Translations under genes and position numbers: made by a program
Shown here: positions 11,065 to 22,239 of the stretch, in pieces
Numbering within the stretch: the first letter of the stretch is position 1
Layout of the letters: each line of letters begins with the position of its first letter
The notes under the pieces: model-generated
What the model saw: the letters and a program-made list of their open reading frames with translations, nothing else
What the model was told of the DNA's origin: nothing
Databases searched by the model: none
Source: Hyperoodon ampullatus
Taxonomy: Eukaryota; Chordata; Mammalia; Artiodactyla; Ziphiidae
Direction of reading: 5' to 3'
DNA length: 64,000 nucleotides
NCBI GenBank assembly: GCA_949752795.1
Contig: OX457058.1
Coordinates: 158,909,353-158,973,352, forward strand

Positions 11065-11260
11065 AACTTTTATTAATACTTTGCTACAGGCAGTGTGTTA
11101 ATTGCTGGATTTGAAAAGGTGAGTAATCCTTACTTAGTCTATCCATTCAAGGAGTTCATAGTCTAGCAAGAGAGACAGAAATACAACTCTCTATAAAACT
11201 GTGTGATAAATTATAATCTAAGACAGGAAACATAGCACTGTGAAATACTATTTCTGAGGA
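11065..11260 (-). mobile_element. L2-like relic, minus
   Basis: Wording such as ggcagtgtgttaattgctgg followed by caaggagttcatagtctagc matches the reverse complement of the LINE-2 3' end (aggcactg ... ggagctcacagtctag). It is highly diverged. Confidence 0.5.
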
Positions 11261-11627
11261 CGTGAAGGTACTGAGAAGGATCTGACATTTGAGGACTATT
11301 AAGCAGTTAGGTAATTTTACAGCTAAATGCTGAGAACTCCATGATACTGCTTTTGAAGAAGGACATCGAATCTTCATTCTCTGAAGCCCAGATCTACATT
11401 TGTTAGAGGGAATAGAAGGGAGCTACCTTAAGTGAGGGGGCTGGGTTTTGCTCCATAGGACAAGCTCCCCTGCCCCAGGCATGATTCTTACCTTGTGTCT
11501 TTGGCTTATGCTTAGAAGTTAGAAGCAAATTTTAATGGAAAAACACTGGCTGTACATTATCATACATGTTTGGAAATCTGAGATTGTAACTGGAATGAAA
11601 GGCTGGTGCATTGTAGTCTTAAGATAT
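11261..11627. other. Single-copy DNA
   Basis: No repeat, gene or structured element is recognised. The short minus-strand frame (11156-11377) runs out of the L2-like relic and looks accidental. Confidence 0.4.
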
Positions 11628-12188
11628 TGTTGCGAAGGATGAAATTTTCCTCTACCCTTCTAGGTTCTTCTGGCTGGTCTAAGAATTAAATTCACATGAA
11701 ACAGAAACAGGAGACAATCAAACAAACTTTTAATCTTATGTATATATGGGAGAGACCCAGAGAAACTGAGTAACTCACCAAAATGGCTAAAACCTTCACC
11801 TTAAATACCATCTTCAGCTAAAGACAAAAGAGGATGTTGGGTGTAGAGGTTTGGGACTTCAAAGTGGAGGGAGGCAATTGACCCGGAATACAAAAGCAAA
11901 TGTTTGGTAAATAAATGTTTGCTGGGCCATGCAGAGGCAATGGGACACAGAGAGGAATTTAAGCAAATTTGCTAGGTCCCTCCTTGTCTCTCACACCTAG
12001 TTCATACTATAGTTATCTATGTTGATAGCTCTTTTCTGGGAACAGGTCCTTTATCTTCATTCTTTAGGCAGTAAAGGGAGAGGTAAAAAGAAAGACTTCC
12101 TGAGTCTTCTGGGCCTTGATTGTTTTCTGCTGAAAATAATCCACATTCTGAAGAGACATTTGAGGGAGGCAAATTTTGCTCCCCTACA
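11628..12188 (-). mobile_element. Solo LTR, ERV class I type, minus
   Basis: On the minus strand it begins TGTAGGGGAGC (12188) and ends ...GGTAGAGGAAAATTT...CAACA (11628), a 561-bp unit with the TG...CA termini of a retroviral LTR. No internal gag/pol/env is adjacent, so it is a solo LTR left by recombination. The flanking 4-mers atat and gtat are a possible decayed TSD. The 3' end resembles the AGAGGGTAGAG-ended LTRs elsewhere in the window. Subfamily not assigned. Confidence 0.75.
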
Positions 12189-12260
12189 GTATCTTCTCTT
12201 GGCTACGGGAAGCCAGGACTCTAGTCAGTAGGTGCAAATGATCATCAATATCAGTAAGCA

Positions 12261-12476
12261 GGGCTTCCCTGGTGGCGCAGTGGTTGAGTCCGCCTGCCGA
12301 TGCAGGGGACACAGGTTCGTGCCCCGGTCCGGGAAGATCCCACATGCCGCAGAGCGGCTGGGTCCGTGAGCCACGGCTGCTGAGCCTGCGCGTCCGGAGC
12401 CTGTGCTCCGCAACGGGGGAGGCCACAACAGTGAGAGGCCCGCGTACCGCAAAAAAAAAAAAAAAAAAAAAAAAAA
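12261..12476 (+). mobile_element. CHR-type SINE, short form, plus, with 11-bp TSD
   Basis: A nearly intact short-form copy: tRNA head from GGGCTTCCCTGG, body ending GCGTACCGC, and a pure A tail (12451-12476). The TSD atcagtaagca is exact at 12250-12260 and 12477-12487. The long A tail and low divergence indicate a recent insertion. Confidence 0.95.
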
Positions 12477-12487
12477 ATCAGTAAGCA

Positions 12488-13081
12488 CATGTTTATGTAA
12501 GAAGGGTGTTCAAAAGGCAGCTGTACACTTCTAGGCGTATTATGGGGGTATCCAGTTACCTTCCTATGATTTGTGTATGACTCTTTCCTACTAATATGCA
12601 TTAGCAATAATTAGCAATTATTAATTGCTATAAGCAAGAAATCCTATCATTATTTCATCTGTGGCTTGACAGGCAGTCCTTAATTGATAAAGCCTCTACT
12701 TTCTAAGAGTTAAAAGTGAGGTCCATTGTCTGGACTTCATACGACTTTCCTCACCGTAACAATACTGGAGGTATAAAAGCAGAAAGTGGAGGCCCTTATT
12801 TATTGGACTAATTTGATTTATGCTTCAGTCTGTGCTTCCCTTAAGTTTTTAACATGCAAATTTTAAACACACCATGAAAGTATAAAGAAAACTATTAAAA
12901 AACACTATTCGATTTGAGTAAATCATAACATTTTGCTTCAGATTTTTAGAAACTTATTAAACATCATTTGTTATGAAGAAAGAGTTTTCTTGGCAGGAAA
13001 CAGCCTCCGTTACTGCTATTGCCATATTCAAAAGCAACTCTTTGTTGCTGAAGTCCTCCAAACTTTGAACTTGGTTTAAAT
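12488..13081. other. Single-copy DNA
   Basis: No repeat is recognised with confidence. At 12537-12559 there is a 23-base motif that recurs 2 kb away (see findings). No gene. Confidence 0.4.
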
Positions 13082-13091
13082 GAGCTTTCAG

Positions 13092-13299
13092 GGGCTTCCC
13101 TGGTGGTGCAGTGGTTGAGAGTCCGCCTGCTGATGCAGGGGACACGGGTTCGTGTCCCGGTCCAGAAAGATCCCACATGCCGTGGAGCGGCTGGGCCCGT
13201 GAGCCATGGCTGCTGAGCCTGCGCGTCTGGAGCCTGTGCTCTGCAACGGGAGAGGCCACAACAGTGAGAGGCCTGCATACTGCAAAAAAAAAAAAAAAA
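13092..13299 (+). mobile_element. CHR-type SINE, short form, plus, with 10-bp TSD
   Basis: The complete short form runs from GGGCTTCCCTGG to GCATACTGC plus 16 A. The exact TSD gagctttcag lies at 13082-13091 and 13300-13309. Slight divergence from the 12.3-kb copy, including lost CpGs, suggests a somewhat older insertion. Confidence 0.95.
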
Positions 13300-13309
13300 G
13301 AGCTTTCAG

Positions 13310-13728
13310 ATTTGGCCCTTGCTTACTCCTGTAGCTTCATCATTTGCCACTTCTGCTCCTTATCAACCCCAAGTATACTATATTCCAACCATATTGAATT
13401 TCTTTCAGTTTCTGGAAGACGCCATAATTTTTCTTACTCTTCACTTTGGCAATGGTTCTTTCTGCCTGGAAAATCTTCCCCTCTGCCCCCTCTCCTGAAT
13501 GTTTCCCACTTAGATTTTAGCCTTCGTGTCCTCTGGAAAGTTTCATCGGACATCCAAGTCAGGTGCCTTCCTAAGGGTTCTTCTTTTAATGGAGTATTTT
13601 TCTCTTTTTAATGTCAAATACTGATTAAAACAGTAAAGATAACAAACATGGTAGATAACAGTAATGAAACAAAATATGTATCTTGGGATTTATGAATATT
13701 TTTGAAAATTTTCTTCAAATAAGTATAT
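13310..13728. other. Single-copy DNA
   Basis: No repeat or gene recognised. The 166-codon plus frame at 13111-13611 is a SINE frame running out into this flank and is not a gene. Confidence 0.45.
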
Positions 13729-14267
13729 TGTTGAAGACTGTGGATCTGAGGCAGAAGATAGATGGGCCCCCGGGGCAAATGGTTGGAATCTGTTCCCTGT
13801 GGACCAATACTCCGAGACTAGAATAACAGGACATTTGAGAGAGGAAGCTGGACCCTGCCCAGATAGAAGATAAGAGACCACATATTCCTCATTCTTGAAG
13901 TCAGGAGACCTCCCTGAAAGGCTCCTTGGAGATCAAAAGGGAAGTGATGCTAAGTGGCTAAATCTACCCATAGGCCTCTTCGGTAGAATCCATCTTGGCT
14001 AAGAGATGCACGGGCACACATGGGAGATATACCAAATATGGACTTTGAACCAGGCAACTCAAAATGATTGGCCAAAGGAAACCTGGAAGAAATGCCCCAT
14101 ATAAGTGATTTAAACTGCCACAAGGGTGCTACTCCCTGAGTCTGCTCGTGTGTCTATCCACACGTACTGTACTCTTTTTTTCTTAATAAATACTTTACTT
14201 GTTTCACTACTTTCTGTCTTTGTGGGAATTCTTTTTCTGCAAAGCCATATGGCCAGGGCCTTGTCAC
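13729..14267 (+). mobile_element. Probable ERV LTR, plus
   Basis: Starts TGTTGAAGACTG and contains ccccatataagtga (TATA-like, near 14095) and cttaataaatac (AATAAA signal, near 14183), followed by a T-rich U5-like segment, an LTR-like order of U3, R and U5. No retroviral genes follow. The right boundary is uncertain because a tRNA-Glu-like sequence continues directly from it. Family not assigned. Confidence 0.6.
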
Positions 14268-14338
14268 TGGCCACTGGTCTAGTGGCTAGGATTTGGTGCT
14301 GTCACTGCCGCAACCCGACCTCAATCACTGGCCAGGAA
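14268..14338 (+). other. tRNA-Glu-like relic at the LTR end
   Basis: The 71 bp align end to end with a vertebrate tRNA-Glu gene: a perfect A box (tggtctagtgg, 14275-14285), then an anticodon arm with loop ctgtcac (anticodon position GTC in place of CTC/TTC), then a decayed T arm and the acceptor-like end gccaggaa. The anticodon stem relies on G-U pairs and the B box is broken. It is not a working tRNA gene. It differs from the SINE heads, which share only the tRNA-Glu ancestry. Confidence 0.55.
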
Positions 14339-14924
14339 CTGAAACCCTGCTTCAAGCCATTGCAGGCCGAAGCCACCCGAGATCAGATCCACTAAAAGTT
14401 ATATATGTATATTATCTAATTATTTTATAATGTTCATGTAGCCCTTATTGTATACCACCTTGCATTAGCCTTTCACGTACCTATCATGTAACATATCTAT
14501 GGGTATATTATGGGGGTATCCAATTACATATATGTATATAAACAAATTGAAGACTTAGAAACATGTTGGCTGCGTCTCACCTCTCTCCTGTTGGAACCTT
14601 GGTGCCAGGTTTCCTACCTGTCAAATTTCAGTTATTGCTTAATTTTATGGAGAGTTGTTTGAGTATGTATTATATATCCAAATAGAGTGTACATTTACTG
14701 ATATACCACACAATACCTAGCACAACATCAGCACATACTACTTATTAGATTTATTATTTGCTAACAGTTACATTTTGAAAATGAGAGGATTACTTTTTTA
14801 AAAAAGCACTTGAAAATAATGGTTATAAATTTTGAAAAGCTTAAAAAAGAGACTTTCCATTATCAACCTCAGGAACAAGGTTCTCCTTACGCTTCTGAAG
14901 CTGTTCATTTTCCCCCCAAATATT
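14339..14924. other. Single-copy AT-rich DNA
   Basis: No element recognised. It contains the second copy of a 23-base motif at about 14504-14527 (first copy at 12537). Confidence 0.4.
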
Positions 14925-15240
14925 TATTGAGGCTTCTGTGGATTTGGTCTTGAATTTACAGTGGTGAACAAAACAAATATGGAACTTTTAATCTAGCACA
15001 GACTCAGAGATTAAGAAAATAAATCAATTATTTAGTCAAAGAACAAGAACAAATAAATAATAAATAAAAGGGGGTACATCTTTAAATTGGATGGGGTTAG
15101 GAAAGGCTTATCTTAGGAAAATATATTTGACTCGGGAATTGAAATTTGAATAGAAGAGAGGTGCATTCAGAAAAGGGGGAAAAGGAGCCCAAATTGAAAT
15201 TAAACAATATGCAGACCATGCAGAGCTTTTTAGACAAAGA
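14925..15240 (-). mobile_element. L2 relic, minus
   Basis: aatatttattgaggctt ... cagtggtgaacaaaac ... aataaatcaattattt followed by ggaaaggcttatctta is the reverse complement of the LINE-2 3' end. Diverged. Confidence 0.7.
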
Positions 15241-15293
15241 GTTTGAGAAAAAACAACTAATTCTGAGACTCTATGGTATAATACTATTTTTCC

Positions 15294-15341
15294 TCGTGTG
15301 TGTATGTGTATGTGTGTGTGTGTGTGTATGTATGTGTGTTC
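15294..15341. repeat. (TG)n microsatellite, interrupted
   Basis: A TG-rich tract with ta interruptions of about 48 bp. It produces open frames on both strands that are not genes. Confidence 0.9.
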
Positions 15342-15344
15342 CCT

Positions 15345-15670
15345 ATTACTCGAGGTATGAATTTTAGCTTGAAAATCACCTTCAGATTTATGTTTATGTT
15401 TTAAAAAAGTGATGTATGTGAATACTATCCTTGTTTTCAAGATGTACTGTAACCAGATATGAGGTGTTTAAATGTTGAAGGAAAATCTAATTTATGCCCA
15501 TTTGGCAGGTCACATCACAGCTCCAAAGATGCTCTTAATTTTTTCCTTTGTTATGATATATTTGGATTTTGCCACATTCCTCAAATTGATGAAGACTTTA
15601 AGCACTCTTGGTGGTTCATGAACATTTTAATAATGACATTTGATAGAATGTTTTGACTTCCGCTAGAACT
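15345..15670. other. Single-copy DNA
   Basis: No element recognised. Short frames only. Confidence 0.4.
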
Positions 15671-15985
15671 TGTTAAGTTAATTAAACAAGGAGGCCCTTA
15701 GACTGAGGTGGTTCTAATGCCTTGCATCTATGAGTAAGCAAACCAAAACCTAAGGCTGTAAATGCCTCAAGGTTATACATTGAAACTTAAGGGCAATCAA
15801 TCACAGACAGCCAACTAGGCTTTAACCTATAGCCAAGCAATAATTTCCTTGCTTCGCCTCCACCTTTTATCTGTAAGTCTTTCCCCAGCTCCCACTGGAG
15901 GAGCACTTCTACCATTTCCAGTTTGGTGCTGCTCAACTGGAATCAATTTTTGCTCAAATAAACTCTTTGCCTCAATTTATCTTTT
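15671..15985 (+). mobile_element. Probable solo LTR, plus
   Basis: Begins TGTTAAGTTAATTAAAC and ends in tgctcaaataaactctttgcctca, an LTR-like R/U5 with an AATAAA signal at about 15956. The internal wording (aggcccttagactgaggtgg; cttgcttcgcctccacc) matches an ERV-type LTR I have seen in mammals but cannot name. The right boundary is approximate and no TSD is visible. Confidence 0.6.
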
Positions 15986-18171
15986 AATATACTTAATTAA
16001 TGCAATCAAATTAGAACATATATATTGAACACTGGCAAGAACAAGGTCTTGTATACCAAGCACCAGACCCTGTTCAAGAATCCCCATTAGGTCTGTAAGT
16101 TTTTTCTTTTATGCCTCTAGTATTAGAAACGTCATACCTCCCAAGTCTGTCTGTTTTATCAACTCTAGTTTGAAAGGCATTTTTTACATTAGCGTAAAAT
16201 CTGGTTTCTTATAAATGCCACTCATTTTGCCCTTGGAGCAAAACAGAACAAGTCTACTTTTTAACAGAATTTCAAACACATGTATGCAATTCAATTTCTT
16301 CCTGATTCCTTTCCTAGTTAAACATAGTTTTATCCCATTTGTCTCTTACTCATGAAATGGTCTATCCATCACTGAGTAGATCATCTTCTTATATCCTAGA
16401 CACTGTACACTTGACCCCATAGAACTACCTTTTGCAATCACTCTATATCCTCCAATTATCACTCACAGCTCTTGAGTACTTGTTAATTTCCTTCTCGAAG
16501 AAAATTTAAATATTTTTGACCCCTAGAGAGCTTTGCCTGCTTTAGAAATTTTGTGAGCTTCATCAGAAAAAAGTTCTTCCTCGTTTTTTTTCTTTCTTTC
16601 ATGTTATGATCTAATATGTTCACAGATTCTATCAAATTGAGATTTCTGGCAGAGATGTTTTGTCAACAGGTATATCTAAAGAAGTAAAGGCAGTATTTCC
16701 CAGAAAAAAATGTATTTCACTTGTCTTCCAGTGATTGAAATCTTATTAGACAGAGATGGTTTTCTGTAGAATGGTTTTAGAAGGAGATGGTTTTTATAGG
16801 CCTATTGTCAGTGGGCATAAATTCTTTATCCAGAAGACAATAACATATTGTGATTGGATTAAGTCATTGGCTTGTAAACTGAGTTTAGCAGGCACCCTGA
16901 GAGTTCCTGAGTTACCCACACAGGTACAATGGGGGGCTGTGTATACAAGGTATGATACCTGGCTCAACTAGGGGATGCTCTGCTTTTATGTGTGTGTGTG
17001 TGTGTGTGTGTGTTTTATATTGGTCTTTGTCATAAGAGTTCATTGAAGAGTAGCTAAAAATTATTTTAAAAACCACTGGAACCTTCTAAATATTTTGGAT
17101 GCTATCTTAGGATTTTTTCTTATGAATAGTAGAATATTCTCATTAAGCCTGTTGCTGGGGCTGGAATCTTTGGTGGCATTGGAATTTTACTTATGACAAT
17201 TAATGAAGATGCCACCTACAAGGGCTAATAACACTAAATGAAAAAGTGAGGATCAGGAATAGGTAAATTCAGGAGCTGCTAGGACCCTGTCGTCATGCAA
17301 ATGTCCTTGATAATGAAGAAAGGGGAATGAAATTACGGTTCCTATGGCTGTATAGAAATGGAATTGTTCCTACAGAGAATGCTTTTTAAAGCTTCACTAA
17401 GGGTGTGCAGCTCTTTAAATCAGCAAGCCCCTTTTCTTTTCAATCACAAAGTGGAAAAAAAGCACCTCTTTTCTCTTTTTCTCTTTCAAGAAATCCAAGC
17501 TATAAGTATTGTTGAGTCACCTCATCTCTCTTTGAAGAGGGAAATGCCATCCCTATGTAGGTTGAATGTAGAAGATTTATGAAGAAAAGAAGAACAGAGA
17601 AATGGATCATAACAGCATTGTATTTAATATTTTCTTCATTTTACAATGTTCTGCCTTGCTTGACATGTTTACTTTACAAACATATTCCTGGCTCAGAGCT
17701 GCTCTCTGAACACCACGGTGCATAATTAATGTCAAGGTGGAAAATGATTATGCTGCAAATGCTGTTCCCTCTGCTCTGAAAAGCATTTTTAAAGTCAATT
17801 TAGGTCACACATGGTTCAGTCTTCTAGAAATTTTTCTTAACTGTTCAGCTAAAGAGACTGCCTCAGGGTGTTTATTACCAGACATTCCAGTGGGCTCTGT
17901 GTCCTGGGATGTGTGAGTGTGCTGGAGGGTGGGTGCAGTTTCTCACGGTGTGGCAGTGGGAGTGATTGTTGTAGGAGAGAGGAACCCCAAGAAGTTTATT
18001 TTTTTTTAGGCTTCAGACATATAAGCAAAACGACAAAGAACACAATTTAGCTAAAAAGCATGTGACACATAGTGCACTGTTTCAAAGAGGAAAACAGTTC
18101 TTATTTTCCTCACTCCAGTAAGATTCTCAGGTTCACATGACAAGAAACATGTCAGGATAGGAACCAGATAC
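15986..18171. other. Single-copy DNA, about 2.2 kb
   Basis: No repeat family, exon or RNA gene is recognised apart from a (TG)n tract at 16988-17014. Reading frames are 74 codons or shorter. Several AT-rich stretches occur. Confidence 0.45.
16988..17014. repeat. (TG)n microsatellite
   Basis: A short, nearly pure TG run of about 13 units after tttta. Confidence 0.9.
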
Positions 18172-18184
18172 AAAATACATTTTT

Positions 18185-18584
18185 TAACAAATTAATTAAT
18201 TCATTAATTAATTTTGGGCTGTGTTGGGTCTTTGTTGCTGTGCCCGGGCTTTCTCTAGTTGCGGTGAGCATGGGCTACTCTTTGTTGCGGTGCGCAGCCT
18301 TCTCATTGCAGTGGCTTCTCTTGTTGCAGAGCACGGGCTCTAGGTGCGTGGGCTTCAGTAGTTGTGGCTCTTGGGCTCAGTAGTTGGGGCTCACAGGCTT
18401 CAGTAGTTGTGGCACATGGGCTCAGTCGTTGTAGCTCATGGGCTCTAGAGCGCAGGCTCAGTAGTTGTGGCGCACGGGCTTAATTGCTCCGCGGCACGTG
18501 GGATCTTCCTGGACCAGGGCTGGAACCCGTGTCCCCTACTTTGGCAGGCGGATTCTTAACCACTGAACCACCAGGAAAGCCCAA
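18185..18584 (-). mobile_element. CHR-type SINE, long form, minus, with 13-bp TSD
   Basis: A complete long form on the minus strand: head at the right (GGGCTTTCCTGG), tandem tagttgtggc-like segments (here more copies than in the 5.5-kb element), and an AATTAATT tail at the left. The TSD aaaatacattttt is present at 18172-18184 and 18585-18597. Confidence 0.93.
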
Positions 18585-18597
18585 AAAATACATTTTT

Positions 18598-18959
18598 AAA
18601 TGGATCATTTCTTTTGTGTTCAGGTGTCATTTGCTGTTCTTTCTGGTTCCTCTGCTGATGGAGGAGTAGGCTGACAAAGCTTGCAACAGCAGTCAATGGG
18701 GTCGACATGATAGAAGATTCTCAAGCTTTTTGGGGCATCTGTAGTCACTAAGACTGGAGTCAGATGTGCTGTTCTAGGGGTGAGAGTCAGTGTTACTGGT
18801 GGAAAAAGGAAGAAAATGGAATTTCCTTTAGATTTATCATCTGCACAGAAGATACACCAGCTTAGAGTAGAAGAGAACCAGATGGCACCTCATCCTTTCT
18901 CCTAATTCTTCTTCCCAATGTGGGGATTCACTCAGAACTCCAGAGTTGACATGGAAGGG
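18598..18959. other. Single-copy DNA
   Basis: No element recognised. Confidence 0.4.
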
Positions 18960-19500
18960 GATCAGAATATGCCACTTTGGCATATGGATTATTTTGAGGT
19001 GAAAGAAATTGAGAATCAACAGGCACAGAAAGAAGCCTTTTTGAAGTTTTCCTTAAGCAGCAACTTCTGGGAAATAAAGCTACCATAAATTCCTTCTTCA
19101 GGGCAGATATTCCCCAGAAGGAGGAATGAGAGTAAAACCTACCCCACATCCCTTCTCTGGGGGAGTTTTCTGGCTCTAAATGAGACAGAAAGTCCATTCA
19201 TGTTTGTATAACCGACATTACAACTTTTCTTATCTCTCGATTGTTCTTCTAAAAACCCATTTATCTTTCATTAAAAAAACCCTATTTGTCCTTAAAAGCA
19301 TCTTCTCTCCCCACTACCCTCCTTTCCTTTACTAAATTAGGTATATAAGCCTCTAATTTCAACCATTTAAGAAGCCAGCTACTTCTTTTGTTGGTTCCTA
19401 TGGGCTGCAAATAAGCCCTTTTCTCTTTGTCTTTTGTCAGTTTAATTTTCATACCCCCATTACTAAATCTAAGAGGGTAGAGAAAAAACCTTTCCTGTCT
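18960..19500 (+). mobile_element. Solo LTR, ERV class I type, plus
   Basis: Opens with gaatatgccactttggcata and closes with aagagggtagagaaaaaac, the same opening and closing phrases as the LTRs at 40.9, 45.6 and (reverse) 49.0 kb. A TATA-like gtatataagcc lies near 19340. No viral genes adjoin. The first bases are degraded, so the left limit is approximate. Confidence 0.75.
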
Positions 19501-20170
19501 TATACCAGCTTCCCAACTTCATCACATCATCACATAATGCACACCATATTTCCACACATTTCCACATTTCTCTTAAATTGTGTATGAACACAATCAATAT
19601 TCCTTGTGTACATGCACCATGTGTCTTAAGTAGGTAATTCAGAAGCAAAGTTTAAGAAAAGGATGCTTCTGTAAGGGATTTGAGGAGACAGTGCTGCAGG
19701 TAAAACCTGAAAAGGAATGAGGAAAGCAGTATGGAATAAGGGAAAAAGCTCTTCAAAGATGCTGATTCCACTGAAACCTAGCCTAAACCTGGTCCCACAG
19801 GGAGCTATGGATCATGGCAGCACATGCTTGTCCCACCTTGAAGCAAGGTAGCTAGTTGCTTTATATTCCGTATCAGTTAGTCACTGGCTGTGGGCTTCCC
19901 TGGAAGGAGACCATAACCTCACAAGCATTTCCAGGAGGGTGGCTCCAGTCAGCTTCCTTAGGGCAAATCTCTTGAGAAGGATGCATCTGTGAGCTGCTGA
20001 GAGCCAAACTCACAACAGTTGGGAAATGAAGGAAATCTTGCCAGGGCACCAACAGCATCCGCTACAGCATACAAAATATCCATCTTGTATAGTAATTTGT
20101 CTGTGACAGGGATACTGCAGGACTGATAGCAGTTAAGCAGAAGATCTTTGTGTGAAGGGAATTATTGGAA
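19501..20170. other. Unclassified DNA
   Basis: Parts (19830-20070) read like a conserved interspersed repeat but I cannot assign a family. No gene. Confidence 0.3.
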
Positions 20171-20178
20171 ATATAGGG

Positions 20179-20402
20179 CAGGGGTCAACAAATGTTTGCT
20201 GTAAAGGGCCGGATAATAAATATTTTAGACTTTGAGGTCCAGACGGTCTTTGTTGCAACTAGTCAACTTTGCTATTACAGCATAGAAACAGCCATAGGTA
20301 ATGTATAAACAAATGGGCAAGTCTGTGTTCCAATAAAACTTTATTTACAAAATCAGATGGGGGCCTAGATTTGGCCCACAGACTGTAGTTTACTGACTCC
20401 TG
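20179..20402 (-). mobile_element. MER1-like hAT-Charlie DNA transposon with TSD
   Basis: The ends are imperfect inverted repeats (caggggtcaacaaa at the left, reverse complement caggagtcagtaaa at the right). They are flanked by 8-bp duplications differing at one base (atataggg 20171-20178, atataagg 20403-20410), as hAT transposases make. The interior (gtaaagggccggataataaa, ccaataaaactttatttac) is the MER1-type nonautonomous sequence. It has no coding capacity. Confidence 0.85.
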
Positions 20403-20522
20403 ATATAAGGGATAAGACAGAAAAGAATCATTTGTGTTTCCAATTTGTCTACCCTCTTAAAATAGAATTAATTTTTCATTTCAAGTAAAAAGCTTATGAC
20501 TAACTTATTTTCCAATTTTGGT

Positions 20523-20695
20523 TAAGAGTACAGGCTTTGCAGTTAAAAGATCAGGATTCCACTTTTTCCACTTTCCAGACAATCAATTTCACAGGGTCAT
20601 GTTGAGGAATAAATAAAAAAATGTATTGAATGCACTTTTAATATGGTGGTTAGCGCTTAGTAAGTGCTTAATAAATAATATTTTGTTATCATTGT
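20523..20695 (+). mobile_element. MIR SINE relic, plus
   Basis: Contains ttaagagtacaggctttgcag, a shortened core, and the 3' part ggtggttagcgcttagtaagtgcttaataaata. It is tRNA-derived and ancient. Confidence 0.75.
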
Positions 20696-20699
20696 TGTT

Positions 20700-21724
20700 G
20701 TCCCATGGAATATTGTTTTACAGTTACTTTCCTGGCATTTATCACTATTTTTATTCAGTGTCTGATTTATTTCTGAGATATGATGAGATTGAAAATAAAG
20801 TTTTTCAGAATCAATATGACTACACAAGGAAGGTTTGTTTTCTTTCATCAAGTTGACCCAAGACCAATATGCATGCTTTCTGATTTCCTAGTTTCCCCCT
20901 CTCTTGCCCAGCAGAGAGAGATGTAATAAAGATTATAAAATAGATCCTCATCTAGAGATGGAATTGAGGTTGTGGAGGAATTAAAATGGATGGGAGTCTG
21001 GTAGAAAATCTGACATATAAATGGATGCTATTTGGTGTAACAAAGAATTACCAGAGGAGGGAAATAGGATGACCTGAGATATAACCTCGACTTGGCCATT
21101 CCCATGATCACCACTTGCCTCCGTTGTTCGCTGAATGCCTGAACAAGTTTTTAGCTCCTTTGGGTGTAAGTCAAAACAGCTTTCACTTGTTTCATTTAGT
21201 TTTCATTATAGGATGGAGGCAAGCCTTGCACTGGGGGCTTGATTTAAAACAGAGCTGTCTCTCTCTATTTCTCAGGCAGGAAAAAAATGTGAGCAAAAAT
21301 TACTCTTGTCTCTAAGGAGCCTGTGGAGTTGGCCCCTGTTCTGGAGAAGAAGCTTGGAAGGCTCGGCACTGCTGATGCAGATTCATTGAGGAAGTGTACT
21401 CCTCAGAGGTAAGCCACCCATCATTACTCACTCGCCGGGCTTGTGCTTCCCAGACGACTACATAATGTCCCGGTTGGACATACAACTCTGCATCAGCCCA
21501 GGGGAAACAAATGGCACCCCTTTGGTAGATTAAATGGATTGGGCCATTCAAGGGAATCTGTTTTATGGAATCACTTGGCTTACTGAATAGCCTCATGTTA
21601 CAGATAAATGAAATCCTACAGCAAAGGAGACAAGCCTGCTTTTTAGTTATTTTTCCAGAAGTAGAGCTATTTGTTGCCAGAAAAAGTTCAGCTTCATGAT
21701 AATGGGGAACACTGGACCATGAGA
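20700..21724. other. Single-copy DNA
   Basis: No repeat recognised. A minus-strand frame of 138 codons at 21312-21728 has no family resemblance I can see and no splice context. It is treated as chance. Confidence 0.4.
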
Positions 21725-22235
21725 CCATTGGACGAACAGTATCCTTTGCATTTCAAATAAAATCCTAGTTTCTCATCATGGCTGTAAACATCTGTCTCAT
21801 GCTACTTATTTCTATATCCATATGCTCCAGCCACATTGGCTTTCTCTTTGTCCTTTAAATTTGTTAAGTGTATGCCATTCCAAGGACCTTGCACGTGCTG
21901 TTTCACTGTCTAGAATACCCTTTCAGGTCTTCATAAGACTGATTCTTTGTGATCATTGATGAAGCACAAATATCGCTTTCTTGGGGGAGTTCTTTGCTGA
22001 CAACTGCCTCTGAGGAGGCATCCACATCACTCTCTGATATATTATCCTGAATTATTATCTTTATTAAACTTTTCATTATGTAGGACTCTCTTATTTACTT
22101 GTTTATTGTTTGATCCTCCCTTTTAAAGTGTAAGTTTCATGAGAGGCTGTCCTTTCTCACTGGGTCTTCAACTTCTAGACAATGCCTGTCACAAGGTGAT
22201 TCTTAATTAGTATTTCCTGAAAGAATGAATTAAAT
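21725..22235 (+). mobile_element. L2 relic, plus
   Basis: Reads as the LINE-2 3' region: ccagccacattggctttctc, ccttgcacgtgctgtttc, then agtgtaagtttcatgagag and a 3' end near cctgaaagaatgaatt. The order is colinear over 500 bp. Confidence 0.8.
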
Positions 22236-22239
22236 GCAT

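Noticed and set aside
12261..12340. tRNA gene suggested by A and B boxes
   Set aside because: It is the tRNA-derived head of a SINE, followed by a SINE body and A tail.
21312..21728. 138-codon minus frame in single-copy DNA
   Set aside because: No domain, no promoter or splice context, and within the length range expected by chance.
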